Positions 54,045 through 63,611 are shown, counted from the first letter of the stretch. The stretch: 64,000 nt of DNA from UBA4742 sp963734965 (GCA_963734965.1 CAVTJK010000003.1:2046001-2110000); one strand, 5' to 3'. The notes: a model not told the origin generated them from the sequence alone. A program made the numbers and translations.

Positions 54045-54239
54045 GGAATCGACGGCCCGCACCAGGTGGATGGCCGGCGTCGGCGGGCGCATCCCTTCGG
54101 GATCGGAGCTGCGCGGCAAGAACACCTTGAGCAGTCCGGCGACGACCACCACGAGCACGATCAGCAGCACGACGGCGGCGATGACCGCCCCGAGGATGAG
54201 CGACCGACGGGGGTCGCGGTCCTGGCTGGCCACCGTCAC
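54042..54239 (-). CDS. Small single-pass membrane protein downstream of htpX
   Basis: 65 residues: short charged N-terminus, a strong membrane helix (LILGAVIAAVVLLIVLVVVV), then a short Pro-rich tail. GTG 54239 shares GTGA with the htpX stop, which supports translation; the longer open frame to 54356 is htpX shadow. Function unknown; perhaps an HtpX partner. Confidence 0.55.
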   Translation of the reverse strand: MTVASQDRDPRRSLILGAVIAAVVLLIVLVVVVAGLLKVFLPRSSDPEGMRPPTPAIHLVRAVDS

Positions 54240-55168
54240 ATCTCGCGCAGGGCGGCGATGCGGTCCTCGATCGGCGGGTGCGTGTCGAACAGGTGCGACC
54301 ACTTGCTCTTGCGCTGATCTTCGCCGTCGTAGTGCTTCATCGGCTCTTCGATCCACAGGTGGGCGGTGGCCCGGCCGTTCTCGGCCACGACGGTGTGATC
54401 GTCGCGCAGCTTCTCGAGGGCCGAGATCAGCCCCGGCGGATATCGGGTCATCTCGACCGCCGAGACATCAGCCAGCGCCTCCCGGCGCCGGTTGACGGCG
54501 AACTGCATCAGGGTGGCCGTGAGCGGAGCCAGCAGGATCACGACGAAGGCGAGCACCAGCATGATGAGCTGACCCTGCCCGTCGCCCCCCTGGTTGTTGT
54601 TGTTCCGGCGTCCGCCCATGCCGCCGAAGATGAAGAAGCGCAGCCCGAAGTCGCTCAGCGCGGCGATGACCCCGACCAGGCACACCGCGATCGACGACAC
54701 GAGGATGTCGTAGTTCTTCACGTGGCTCAGCTCGTGGGCCAGCACCCCTTCGAGCTCGACCCGGTTCATCTTGGCCAGCAGTCCCGACGTCACCGCGATC
54801 GACGCGTGCTTGGGATCGCGACCCGTCGCGAAGGCATTGGGGGCGGCATCCTCGACGATGTACAGCTTGGGCTGGGGCAGCCCACTGGCGATGCACAACC
54901 CCTCGACCAGGTTGTAGAGCCGGGCGTAGGTGTGCGGATCGGCCGGTTGGGCGTGGGTGAGGGCCAACGCCACCTTGTCCGAGTTCCAGTAGGAGACGAA
55001 CGACGCGCCGCCGGAGAACACCAGGGCGAAGAGGAGCGCGAAGACGAAGCCCTCCGGACCGAACCGGAAGATCACGTTGAAGGCTTCGGCCACGATCACG
55101 ACGAGCGCGAAGAAGGCCAACATGAGCAGTGCAGAACGACGTTTGTTCTGCTTGACCTGGTCGTACAG
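54236..55168 (-). CDS. htpX: HtpX-family M48 membrane zinc protease
   Basis: Membrane quality-control protease. Two N-terminal membrane helices (LAFFALVVIVAEAFNVIF and FALLFALVFSGGASFVSYW), the zinc motif LAHELSHVKNYD, two more helices, and the third ligand region EALADVSAVEMTR. The ATG at 55123 gives 295 residues, but the codons just before it read YDQVKQNKRRSALL, the usual HtpX N-terminus. A CTG at 55168 with GGAGGG upstream, or a miscalled start there, is thus likely. It pairs with lemA, a common neighbour. Confidence 0.9.
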   Translation of the reverse strand: MYDQVKQNKRRSALLMLAFFALVVIVAEAFNVIFRFGPEGFVFALLFALVFSGGASFVSYWNSDKVALALTHAQPADPHTYARLYNLVEGLCIASGLPQPKLYIVEDAAPNAFATGRDPKHASIAVTSGLLAKMNRVELEGVLAHELSHVKNYDILVSSIAVCLVGVIAALSDFGLRFFIFGGMGGRRNNNNQGGDGQGQLIMLVLAFVVILLAPLTATLMQFAVNRRREALADVSAVEMTRYPPGLISALEKLRDDHTVVAENGRATAHLWIEEPMKHYDGEDQRKSKWSHLFDTHPPIEDRIAALREM

Positions 55169-55222
55169 GGCCGGACCCTCCGGAGACGGTGGAGCGAGGG
55201 GTTGCGAGGAAGGGAGGAGAAC

Positions 55223-55783
55223 CTAGAACGAGACCTTGACGGGACCGCGTGAGTCGTCGTCGGCCTCGAAGTACTCCCGCTTCTCGAAGTGGAAGGCCCC
55301 GGCGATGATGTTGGTCGGAATCGACTGGATCTTGGTGTTGTAGCCGCGAACGGTGTCGTTGTAGAACTGCCGCGCGTAGGAGACCTTGTCCTCGGTCGCG
55401 GTCAGCTCCTCTTGCAGTTCGAGGAAGTTCTGGTTGGCCTTGAGGTCCGGATAGGCCTCGGCCACGGCGAACAGCGACTTGAGCGCCCCGGTCAGCACGT
55501 TGTCGGCCTGGGCGGCGGCCGCCGGGCCCTGGCCCTGAGCCGAGATGGCGTTGGCCCGGGCCTGCGTGACGCCCTCGAAGGTGTCCTTCTCGTGAGCGGC
55601 GTAGCCCTTCACGGTCTCCACCAGGTTGGGGATGAGGTCGAATCGGCGCTTGAGCTGCACGTCGATCTGAGCCCACGCGGCATCGATCTTGTTGCGAAGC
55701 CGGACGAGACCGTTGTAGCCACCGACGAACACGGCGATGACCAGCACAACGAGCACGACCAGCACGATGAGAATGATGATCAT
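55223..55783 (-). CDS. lemA: LemA-family protein
   Basis: 186 residues: one N-terminal membrane helix (IIILIVLVVLVVLVIAVFVGG), then the helical LemA domain (YNGLVRLRNKIDAAWAQIDVQLKRR in parts, DLIPNLVETVKGYAAHE, YNDTVRGYNTKIQSIPTN). Function unknown; often found with htpX. ATG 55783 lies 6 bases after TATGAT, suggesting a leaderless start for the lemA-htpX pair. Confidence 0.92.
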   Translation of the reverse strand: MIIILIVLVVLVVLVIAVFVGGYNGLVRLRNKIDAAWAQIDVQLKRRFDLIPNLVETVKGYAAHEKDTFEGVTQARANAISAQGQGPAAAAQADNVLTGALKSLFAVAEAYPDLKANQNFLELQEELTATEDKVSYARQFYNDTVRGYNTKIQSIPTNIIAGAFHFEKREYFEADDDSRGPVKVSF

Positions 55784-55789
55784 GAGAGC

Positions 55790-55795
55790 ATCATA
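55790..55795 (-). promoter_or_regulatory. Leaderless -10 (TATGAT) of lemA-htpX
   Basis: TATGAT, one base from the consensus TATAAT, lies 6 bases before the lemA ATG on the minus strand. Confidence 0.55.
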
Positions 55796-55843
55796 GGTCT
55801 GTGTCCTCGGGAACCAGCCGCACGGTCGCGGCCGTCGGGCCGC

Positions 55844-56911
55844 TCAGATGATCTGGCGGTAGAGGTCGGCGTAGCGCTCGGCCAGGCGTTCCATCGAGAA
55901 CTCGCGGGCCCGCTGCTCGCCCGCGGCCACGAGGGCCCCGGCCAGGGGCGGATCGGTCAGCACCCGCCGCAGGGCGTCGGTCAGCGCGCCGGCGTTGCCC
56001 GGCTCGACCAGCACCGCCTCGCGGCCGGCGCGGGCCACGTTCGAGTACCCCGGCAGGTCGCTGGCGACGACCGGAGCCTCCGCCGCCATGGCTTCGAGCA
56101 GCACGACGCCGAAGGACTCACCACCGAGCGAGGGGGCGCAGAACACATCGGCGGCACGCAGGCGCGACGCCTTCTCGTCGTCGCTGATGCGGCCGAGCCA
56201 CTCGATGCGGGCGTCGCCGGCGACGCGCTGGCGCAGCAGCCCGGTCTCGGGGCCTTCACCGGCGATCCACAGCCGGACGTTGGGCGGCAACTCGGACATG
56301 GCCGTCAGCAGGACAGCGAGACCCTTGCGCGGCTCGTGGCGCCCGATGAAGAAGATGGTCGGTCCTTCGGTCGGCCACGGCGTCGCCTTCGAGAACATCT
56401 CGACCTCGACCCCGTTGAACAGCACGGTGTAGTCACCGCCGAGGGCCTGGCTGGCCATCCGCTTCGCGTCCTCGCTCACCGCGCACCGGACGTCGAGCTT
56501 CTTCGAGAGCCACTTCACGCCGGGCGAGAACCAGGTGTAGGCCTTGCTCGAGCCGGCGGCGTGGAACGTCCCGACGAGCGGCGCCGTCTTGAAGAACATC
56601 GCCGTCTGGGTTGGTCCCGGGCACAACGGCTCGTGGACGTGCACCACGTCGAAGGCCTCGTCCCGCAGCGCCCGGATGGTGCGCAGCTGTGCGGATGGAT
56701 CGGGGGCGATGGGGGCGACGGATCCGTTGGCCGAGGTCGGGACGCTGTTGCCGACCGGGGTCACGCCGGCATCGGGAGGCGGACCGTCACACGGACCCAG
56801 CACCCGCACGTCGTGGCCGGCGGTCCGCAGCGAGCGCGCCAGGCCGAGGATCTGTCCCTGCACCCCACCGGGCACCGTCAAGCTGTACGGGCTGATGATG
56901 CCGATGCGCAC
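55844..56911 (-). CDS. pimA: Phosphatidyl-myo-inositol mannosyltransferase PimA-like (GT4)
   Basis: Transfers the first mannose of PIM lipids from GDP-mannose to phosphatidylinositol at the inner membrane face. ~355 residues of GT-B fold: IGIISPYSLTVPGGVQGQIL at the start matches PimA, then VVHVHEPLCPGPT, FFIGRHEPRKGLAVLL, and the donor-site APSLGGESFGVVLLEAMAAEAPVVASD in two parts. The link to pgsA and an acyltransferase supports PimA over other GT4 enzymes. The start may be GTG 56911 (6 bases after TACCGT) or GTG 56917. Confidence 0.9.
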   Translation of the reverse strand: MRIGIISPYSLTVPGGVQGQILGLARSLRTAGHDVRVLGPCDGPPPDAGVTPVGNSVPTSANGSVAPIAPDPSAQLRTIRALRDEAFDVVHVHEPLCPGPTQTAMFFKTAPLVGTFHAAGSSKAYTWFSPGVKWLSKKLDVRCAVSEDAKRMASQALGGDYTVLFNGVEVEMFSKATPWPTEGPTIFFIGRHEPRKGLAVLLTAMSELPPNVRLWIAGEGPETGLLRQRVAGDARIEWLGRISDDEKASRLRAADVFCAPSLGGESFGVVLLEAMAAEAPVVASDLPGYSNVARAGREAVLVEPGNAGALTDALRRVLTDPPLAGALVAAGEQRAREFSMERLAERYADLYRQII

Positions 56912-56917
56912 GGCCAC

Positions 56918-56923
56918 ACGGTA
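56918..56923 (-). promoter_or_regulatory. Candidate leaderless -10 (TACCGT) of pimA
   Basis: TACCGT lies 6 bases before the GTG that begins the conserved VRIGIISPYS sequence, on the minus strand. Confidence 0.4.
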
Positions 56924-56975
56924 GTGGCCGCCCGTGACCCGTGACTGATTCGACCCGGCCCGCGCCCCAGAAGGT

Positions 56976-58046
56976 TCAGTCGTCGAGCTCGCCGAGGGCG
57001 ACCAGGTCGGCGCGGAGATCGTGGGCCCGGTCGTCGACGACGCGGTGCAGGCGTCGCTTCTCGTCGTCGTCGAGCCACGTCGCGTCGACGCCGTCGTGAG
57101 AGACGGCCACCATCTCGTCGAAGCCCCAGTGGAAGGCCAGCGCCACCGCGGCGTACTCCCGGCCCAGGTCGAGGTCGGTCAGGGCCGGGTCGTCGGTGTT
57201 GAGCGTGGCCAGCAGCCCGGCCGACCGCATGGCCGCGAACGGATGATCGGCCAAGGTCGTCACCTTGTTGGCGATGACGATGTTCGACGTCGGGCAGACC
57301 GTGAGCGGGATGCCTTCGCCCGCGAATCGGGACACCAGCTCGGCGTCGTCCATGATCGACAGGCCGTGGTCGATGCGCTCGGCCCCCAGCGCGTCGATGC
57401 ACGCGGCGATGCTGTCGGGCCCGGTGTCCTCGCCCTGGTGGGCCGTCAGTCGCAGCCCCGCCGCGCGAGCGGTGTCGTAGGCGGAGGTGAACGACCGGGG
57501 GTCGACGCCGATCTCGGTCGAATCCAACCCGATCCCCACGATGCGCTCGGCGCCACGGGCGCCCTGCTCGCGCAGATCGATCACCCCGTCGACGAGCTCG
57601 CGTCCGGCGTCGGCCCCGAACGCCCGGTCGATGTCGGCGATGAGCGCGCAGCGGGTGCCGGTCTCGTCCTCGGCCGCCTCGAGTCCGTCGGCCAGGCCGG
57701 CGACGATGTCGGCCAGGCTCAGCCCCGCGTCGAGGTGCCGGGCCGGGGTGAAGAAGCTCTCGGCGTAGACCCGGCCGTGGGACGCGGCGTCGATGACGCT
57801 CTCGTAGGCCAGACGGGCCCAGTCCTCGCGCCGGACCAGGCAGCTCTGCACGAGCCAGAACACGCTCAGGAACTCGTCGAGCGATCCGTAGCGGTACAGC
57901 TCGGCCAGATCGGTCGTGGGCAGGGGCACCCCGTTCTGGAGAGCCAGGTCGACGACGGTCTCGGGGCGCATCGTGCCTTCGATGTGGCAGTGCAGCTCGA
58001 CCTTCGGCAGCTGATCCAGAGCGTCGCTCAACCCGACGGCCGTCAT
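56976..58046 (-). CDS. add: Adenosine deaminase (or related aminohydrolase)
   Basis: Deaminates adenosine to inosine. 356 residues from ATG 58046: metal-binding LPKVELHCHIEGTMRPET, the EDWARLAYESVIDAA segment, LTAHQGEDTGPDSI with the His ligand, ERIDHGLSI, PLTVCPTSN and LNTDDPAL with the catalytic Asp pair. HCHIEGT replaces the usual HxHLxG, so related substrates (adenine or a modified nucleoside) cannot be excluded. It overlaps the acyltransferase stop as TGATG. Its place inside a PIM cluster is unusual. Confidence 0.88.
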   Translation of the reverse strand: MTAVGLSDALDQLPKVELHCHIEGTMRPETVVDLALQNGVPLPTTDLAELYRYGSLDEFLSVFWLVQSCLVRREDWARLAYESVIDAASHGRVYAESFFTPARHLDAGLSLADIVAGLADGLEAAEDETGTRCALIADIDRAFGADAGRELVDGVIDLREQGARGAERIVGIGLDSTEIGVDPRSFTSAYDTARAAGLRLTAHQGEDTGPDSIAACIDALGAERIDHGLSIMDDAELVSRFAGEGIPLTVCPTSNIVIANKVTTLADHPFAAMRSAGLLATLNTDDPALTDLDLGREYAAVALAFHWGFDEMVAVSHDGVDATWLDDDEKRRLHRVVDDRAHDLRADLVALGELDD

Positions 58047-58994
58047 CAGGCGGCGTGCTCGCCCGGTCGAGCGTGAGGGTGGCCGATGGCGGCCAGCGCG
58101 TCGTAGTCGCTGGGCCAGTTGGGCGACTGGAGGTGCCACTGCTCGGGGGCGCGGCGGATGAGGACCTCGAGCCTCGTAGCCAGGTGCTGTGTCAGCCGGG
58201 TGACGTCGTCACGGAAGCGACCCTCGCGGGTCAGGTCGAGCGGCGGTCCGACCACGGCGTGGTGGCCGGAACCCTCGAAGTAGACGGCGGTCGGGATGAG
58301 CGGGGCGCCGGTGCGCAACGCGATCGTGACCGGGCCCGGGGTCATGGTGGTGCGCTCGCCGAAGAACTCGACCTCGACGCCGTCCCCGGTGATGTCACGG
58401 TCGGCCAGCAGGCACGTGATGTGGTTGGCCTTGATGGCGGCGATGACCTCGGCGCCGGCCCGCGGCCCGAGGGGCACGACGTGCATGCCCAGCTCGCGGC
58501 GGAACTCGACGAAGAAGTCGAACAGCTCCTGGGGCTCGACCGCCTCGACCACCGCCGTCACCTGCTCGCCCATCACCTGCGTCAGCCAGAACGCGGCCCA
58601 CTCCCATCCGCCGAGGTGCGGGAGGGCGAGGATGGGACCGACGCCTGACGCCAACGAGCGCTCGATGTGGTCATAGCCCTCGACGGCGAAGCCGGCGTCG
58701 ATCTGCTCGCTCGACAGCTTGGGGAGCCGGAACGAGTCGACCCAGTAGCGCGTGTAGGACCGGAAGGTCTCGTGCACGGCTCGCCGCAGGGGCGGGCCCG
58801 TCGAAGTGAGGTCCGTGGGCGCGCTGCAGGTTGCGTTCGGTCAGCAGCCGTCGCTCGGCCGACATCTCGGCGGCGACGAAGCTGGCGGCGGCTCCGCCGG
58901 CATCGGCCAACGGTCGCGGGACCGAGCGGACGAAGGCCGACCCCGCTCGATAGACGGTCGAGACCGGCTCGATGTGCAGCGGCCCGAACCTCAC
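58046..58994 (-). CDS. PIM acyltransferase (HtrB/LpxL family; PatA-like), frameshifted
   Basis: Transfers a fatty acyl group to PIM lipids, by homology and context. The first ~75 residues (RFGPLHIEPVSTVYRAG, then RRLLTERNLQRAHG) are in one frame. After one indel near 58793-58798 come HETFRSYTRYWVDSFRLP, the catalytic HLGGWEWAAF (H-x4-E type), LADRDITGDGVEVEFFG, and a C-terminal EQWHLQSPNWP. GTG 58994 overlaps a TGA at 58991-58993, the probable true pgsA stop. The order pgsA-acyltransferase-pimA is that of mycobacteria. Confidence 0.85.
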
Positions 58995-59007
58995 GACCGG
59001 TGCCGGA

Positions 59008-59724
59008 TCAGCCCGATGAACTGGGGCGACGGTTGCCGGGCCGGCGGGGCCAGACGTTCGAGGACGACCTGGTGGCGCGGCCGCTGCGATTGGCGCGCGC
59101 CGCGCGCCGGCGAGCCAGGCGCTTGGGCGACACCTGGGGCCGCTCGATGCTGGCCTGGCGCCAGACCTTGACGAACCGCTGCACCGCCGTCACCAACGTC
59201 AGGGCCAACATGACCCACAGCACACCGATCAGCAGCGAGTCGAAGAGCAGACCGAAGCCGAGCAGGATGACCCGCTCGGCGCGCTCCATGATCCCGCCCC
59301 GTGCGTCGAAACCGAGCGCCTCGGCCCGAGCTCGCTGGTAGGAGATGATGAGCGAGGCGGCCAGGACGGCCATCGGCAGCAGCGAGAGATGACCGGGATG
59401 GGTGCTGGCCAGGTACCAGGCCACGCCACCGAGCAGCAGCGAGTCCGACACCCGATCCGACACGGAGTCGAAGAAGGCACCGCGTGGTCCGGCCGTCCCC
59501 GAGGCCTTGGCGACGGCGCCGTCGAGGGCGTCGGGCAGACCGGTGAGGATGAGCAGCAGCAGACCGACCCGGAGCTGGCCCGCACCGATGGCCACCGCCG
59601 CGCCAGCGGCCATGACGACGCCCAGCGCCGTCAGGTGGTCGGCGGTTATGCCGGTGCGGCGCAGGTTGGCGCCGATCGGGCGTAGACCCTTCTCGATGTT
59701 CGCCTTGAAGCGACCGTCGAGCAT
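59008..59724 (-). CDS. pgsA: CDP-alcohol phosphotransferase PgsA (phosphatidylinositol phosphate synthase-like)
   Basis: Makes phosphatidylinositol phosphate from CDP-diacylglycerol and inositol phosphate. ~238 residues with about six membrane helices. The family motif appears with exact spacing as D-x2-D-G-x2-A-K-x8-G-x3-D-x3-D, starting PDALDGAVAK. The usual Arg after Ala is Lys here. The tail after RLARRRAARANR looks unnatural in this frame. In another frame it reads VVLERLAPPARQPSP and stops at 58991, overlapping the acyltransferase, so an indel near 59095 is suspected. ATG 59724 has GGGAG upstream. Confidence 0.85.
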   Translation of the reverse strand: MLDGRFKANIEKGLRPIGANLRRTGITADHLTALGVVMAAGAAVAIGAGQLRVGLLLLILTGLPDALDGAVAKASGTAGPRGAFFDSVSDRVSDSLLLGGVAWYLASTHPGHLSLLPMAVLAASLIISYQRARAEALGFDARGGIMERAERVILLGFGLLFDSLLIGVLWVMLALTLVTAVQRFVKVWRQASIERPQVSPKRLARRRAARANRSGRATRSSSNVWPRRPGNRRPSSSG

Positions 59725-59890
59725 CAAGGCTCCCGGGTGAGACGACAGAACAGAACCGGCTCAGGGTATCGCGCTGCTGCGATTTCGCCCGGCACCCGCG
59801 ACCCCCGGACTCGCTCGGCACGACCGCCCCGGACCGGCCTACGCTCGGGCCCCTACGGTTCACGACACCACCGGGGGGTGAGGCCTCGTG

Positions 59891-61976
59891 ATGCAGGTCC
59901 CGACCGAGAAGATCCGCAATGTGGTGCTGGTGGGCCACAGCGGGTCGGGGAAGACCACGTTGGCCGAGGCCCTGCTGCTACGAGGCCGGCGCCATCACGA
60001 GGTTCGGGCGGGTCGAGGACGGCACGACGGTGTGCGACGCCGATCCCGAGGAGCAGCGCCGACACCAGTCGCTGACCCTGGCCGTGGCGCCGTTCGAGTG
60101 GAACGACCACAAGGTCAACCTGATCGACACGCCCGGCTACGCCGACTTCGAGGGCGAGGCGCTGGCGGCCATGCGCGTCGCCGATCTGGCCGTGTTCGTC
60201 GTGAGCGCCGTCGACGGCGTCGAGGTGCAGACCGACCAAGCTGTGGAAGGCCGCGGCGGACCTGGGTCTGCCCCGCATGGTGTTCGTCAACAAGCTCGAC
60301 CGTGAGCGGGCGTCGTTCGAGCGCACGCTCGATGCCATCCGCGCCACCTTCGGGGCCGGTGTCGCTCCGCTCGAGCTGCCGATCGGCGAGGAGGCCGAGT
60401 TCCGCGGCGTGGCCGACCTGCTGACCGACACCGCCTTCACCTACGACGGCTCGGGTGGGCACACGGTCGGCGAGATCCCCGACGAGATGGAGGCGCTCGA
60501 GCACCAGGTGCACGACAACCTGGTCGAGGGCATCGTCGTGGCCGACGACGACCTGCTCGAGCAGCTTCCTCGACGGCGAGAACGCCGTCGCTCGAGCAGC
60601 TCGAGCACACGCTGGCCCACGGCGTCGACGACGCGACGGTGTTCCCGGTCGTGTGCGGCTCGGCGATCGGCCGGGTCGGCATCGACCGACTGGCCGACTT
60701 CATCTGCGAGATCGGGCCGTCTCCGCTCGATCGACCCCCGACCGAGGTCGAGGCCGGCGGGCACGTCCGTCGAGATCGCGCCCGACGCCGCCGGCCAGCC
60801 CCTCGCCTTCGTGTTCAAGACGATCGCCGACCGCCACGTCGGGCAGATCTCGCTGCTCAAGGTGCTCTCGGGCACCATCCAGACCGACGAGCACCTGGTC
60901 AACCCTCGCACCGGCACGGACGAGCGCCTGCACGGCCTGTTCGCCATCCGCGGGCGCGAGCACCTCGATCGTCGACACCGCGGTGGCCGGCGACATCGCG
61001 GCGGTGGCCAAGCTGTCGAGCACCACGACCGGCGACACGCTCGCGCCGAAGGGCACGCCCGTCGTCGTGCCGGCGCCGCCCCAACCCGAGCCCGTGCTGG
61101 GCGTGGCCGTGGTGGCTCGCACCCAGACCGACGACGACAAGCTGGCCAACGCCCTGCACCGGCTCGTCGAGGAGGATCCGGCGCTGGTGGTCGAGCGCGA
61201 CGACGAGACCCACCAGACGATCCTCCGGGGCATGGGCGAGACCCACCTGCAGATCACGCTCGAGAAGCTCGAGCGCAAGTTCGGCGTCGCCGTCGACCAG
61301 GAAGAGGTGCGGGTCCCCTACCGCGAGACGATCACGGCGACGGCCGAGGCCGAGGGCAAGTACAAGAAGCAGAGCGGCGGCCACGGCCAGTTCGGCGTGA
61401 CCACGTTGCGGATCGAGCCCCTCGAGCGCGGCGCCGGCTTCGAGTTCGTCGACAAGATCGTCGGCGGGGCCATCCCCCGCCAGTTCATCCCCGCCGTCGA
61501 GAAGGGCATCGACGAGGCCATGGCCGACGGCGGCGTGTTCGGCTACCCGGTCGTCGACGTGCGGGTCTACTGCATCGACGGCAAGTACCACCCGGTCGAC
61601 TCGTCCGAGATGAGCTTCAAGATGGCCGGCCGGCTGGGCTTCCGCGAGGCGCTGGCCCAGGCCGAGCCCGGTCATCCTCGAGCCCATCTCGTTGCTCGAG
61701 GTCACCGTGCCCACCGATCTGCAGGGCGACGTGATGGGCGATCTGAACTCGCGCCGGGCGCGGGTGCAGGGAACCGAGGCCGGCGACGTCGGCGAGCAGA
61801 TCATCGTCGCCCTGGTGCCGACCGCCGAGCTGAGGCGCTACGCCATCGATCTGCGCTCACGCACGAGCGGACGCGGGCACTTCACCACCCGCCACGACCA
61901 CTACGACGTGCTCCCCTCGCACCTGGTCGATTCGGTCGCCACCGGCAACACGGCCGCGGCCGGCGCGTCGGCGTGA
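59891..61976 (+). CDS. Elongation factor G-like GTPase (FusA2 type), about seven frameshifts
   Basis: Paralogue of EF-G. The full domain order is found across frames: G1 VGHSGSGKTTLAEALL, G3 NLIDTPGYADFEGE, G4 VFVNKLDRERASFER, domain II (VFKTIADRHVGQISLLKVLSG), domain III (RGMGETHLQITLEKL), domain IV (RVPYRETITATAEAEGKYKKQSGGHGQFG in parts) and domain V (LEPISLLEVTVPTDLQGDVMGDLNSRR). Breaks lie near 59982, 60242, 60567, 60590, 60765, 60968 and 61672. The G1 lacks the EF-G AHIDAGKTT form, typical of the FusA2/EF-G-like group whose role is unclear. GGGGTGAGG precedes the start. Confidence 0.85.
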
Positions 61977-62482
61977 GCCTCGATCTGTCTCGACTCGCGC
62001 CCGACGACGCGGTCGTCGCCCTGCGGTCGTTCCCCCGTCGCTACCGCGATGAGCTGGTCCCGATCCCCGACGACGACCGGATCGAGGAGTTCGCCACCCG
62101 GCTCGGCCCCGACGGCGAGTCGGCGCTCGACCTCGTCAACGACGTCGTCCGCACCTGGGTGCTGCTCGGCCAGGAGCTGCGGCGCGTCCTCACGACCGAC
62201 CAGCCCACGTTGCATCCCGCCGTCACCGATCCGAGTCGCCGCCACTGGGACACGCCCGGCCCCGATTCGACCGAGGACGCCCTGGCTCTGCTCGAGCGCC
62301 AGAGCGACGACCTGGTCGAGATGGTCACTTCCGTCAGCCTGGCCGATGACTGGGCGCGGACGGCCCCGATCGCCGGGGGCGGATCGCTCACCGCCCTCGA
62401 CCTGCTCAGAGAGGTCGTTCGGGTCGGTGCCGAGGGTCTCGCCCGGGTGCACACGGTGCTCGAGGCGGTGCGACACCAATAG
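61973..62482 (+). CDS. Small soluble protein, possibly DinB-like
   Basis: 169 residues from GTG 61973, which overlaps the EF-G-like stop as GTGA. It is predicted all-helical: LDLSRLAPDDAVVALRSFPRRY, LDLVNDVVRTWVLLGQELRRVL, ALALLERQSDDLVEMV and LLREVVRVGAEGLARVHTVLE. This resembles DinB/MDMPI four-helix proteins, but no His triad is seen. The coupling suggests a link to the GTPase. Function unknown. Confidence 0.6.
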   Translation: MSLDLSRLAPDDAVVALRSFPRRYRDELVPIPDDDRIEEFATRLGPDGESALDLVNDVVRTWVLLGQELRRVLTTDQPTLHPAVTDPSRRHWDTPGPDSTEDALALLERQSDDLVEMVTSVSLADDWARTAPIAGGGSLTALDLLREVVRVGAEGLARVHTVLEAVRHQ

Positions 62483-62556
62483 GGCCGTGGAATATCGCGC
62501 TGGGCGTCGGGTAAGGTGCTGAGCGAGGCGGCGTTGCTTGTGGAGCGAGGAGGCAT

Positions 62557-62590
62557 CGGGCCCGGCCATTTACTCCACTGGCCGGGCCCG
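62557..62590 (+). terminator. Strong hairpin after the EF-G-like operon
   Basis: Perfect 12-bp stem CGGGCCCGGCCA with its reverse complement and a 10-base loop, 75 bases after the last stop. No T-run follows. It may separate the operon from the sulfotransferase gene. Confidence 0.6.
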
Positions 62591-62675
62591 GTCGCGCCCG
62601 CGTTAACCTGCCACCTACTTCCCGGCTGGACGCGGCCCAGCATCGGGTCGATCAACGGTTGGGCCTATCCGAGTG

Positions 62676-63545
62676 ATGACGACGCCAAAGTTCTTCTTCA
62701 TCCACGTGATGAAGACCGGGGGTACGACGTTCAGGTCCCAGGCGATCTCGAATTTCGCGCCCGACGAGATCTTCCCCCGATCCGACGAGGAGATGGCCGA
62801 GTCGGCGCGGGTCTTCCGCTATCTCGACGTGGCCAAGTACGTCGGCTTGAGCCCCGAGCTCAAGCGCTCCATTCGCTTCTTCACCGGGCATGTGCCGTTC
62901 GCGACGGCCGATCTGACCTGTCCTGACGCCATCAAGATCGCGATCCTTCGCGAGCCGGTCGCCCGCACCATCTCGTATCTCCGACACTGCCAGAACAGCC
63001 ACATCGAGCACCGGACGATGCCGCTCGAGGAGATCTACGAGGATCCGTGGTTCTTCCCTCGATACATCGAGAACCACCAGACCAAGATCTTCTCGATGAC
63101 CGACGACGAGACCATGCGCGGCCAGGAGGATCCGGTCTTCGATCACCTCGATCCCCACCTTCGCTGGATGCGCGAGAACCACCCAGACGACCCGACGATC
63201 AGGGCGGACCTCGAGCGGAAGGTCCAAGCCGAAGGCTGGAGCGCCCGAACGCTCCTGCGACTCGCCGATCGGGCGCCCACCGAAGTGGTGGTCGTCGACG
63301 ACCAGCGGCTGGCGCAGGCCAAGGCCAACGTCGACCAGCTCGACGTGGTCGGCGTCACCGAGCACCTCGCCACGATGCTCGACGAGATGTCGGCGCGATT
63401 CGGCTGGCGGCGTCGAGGCACCCCGCCTCAACGCCGGTCATGGTCGAGCGAGGTGCCCGAGTCGTTCCGGCGGCTACTGGCGGCCGACAACGCGGCGGAT
63501 CTCGAGCTCTACCGACACGCCCGTCGCCGCTGCGGATTCGGCTGA
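62676..63545 (+). CDS. Sulfotransferase-family protein
   Basis: 289 residues, soluble. The PAPS 5'-phosphosulfate loop is FFFIHVMKTGGTTFRSQ (K-T-G-x-T type) near residue 6. The 3'-phosphate site is IAILREPVARTISYLRH near residue 94, as in family 2-type sulfotransferases. The likely acceptor is a surface glycan or lipid, but nothing identifies it. ATG 62676; a GTG just before it is also in frame. Codon use is slightly less GC-rich than its neighbours, a weak hint of accessory status. Confidence 0.82.
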   Translation: MTTPKFFFIHVMKTGGTTFRSQAISNFAPDEIFPRSDEEMAESARVFRYLDVAKYVGLSPELKRSIRFFTGHVPFATADLTCPDAIKIAILREPVARTISYLRHCQNSHIEHRTMPLEEIYEDPWFFPRYIENHQTKIFSMTDDETMRGQEDPVFDHLDPHLRWMRENHPDDPTIRADLERKVQAEGWSARTLLRLADRAPTEVVVVDDQRLAQAKANVDQLDVVGVTEHLATMLDEMSARFGWRRRGTPPQRRSWSSEVPESFRRLLAADNAADLELYRHARRRCGFG

Positions 63546-63605
63546 CGAGGCGAACAATCCGAAGATTACAGTGTATTTGGGTTGTTGTCGGTTGTTCGAC
63601 GCGGC

Positions 63606-63611
63606 TAGAAT
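63606..63611 (+). promoter_or_regulatory. Leaderless -10 (TAGAAT) of the DUF222 gene
   Basis: TAGAAT lies 7 bases before the GTG start. TTGTTG lies about 18 bases upstream as a candidate -35. It is the best sigma-A-like promoter in the window. Confidence 0.6.
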
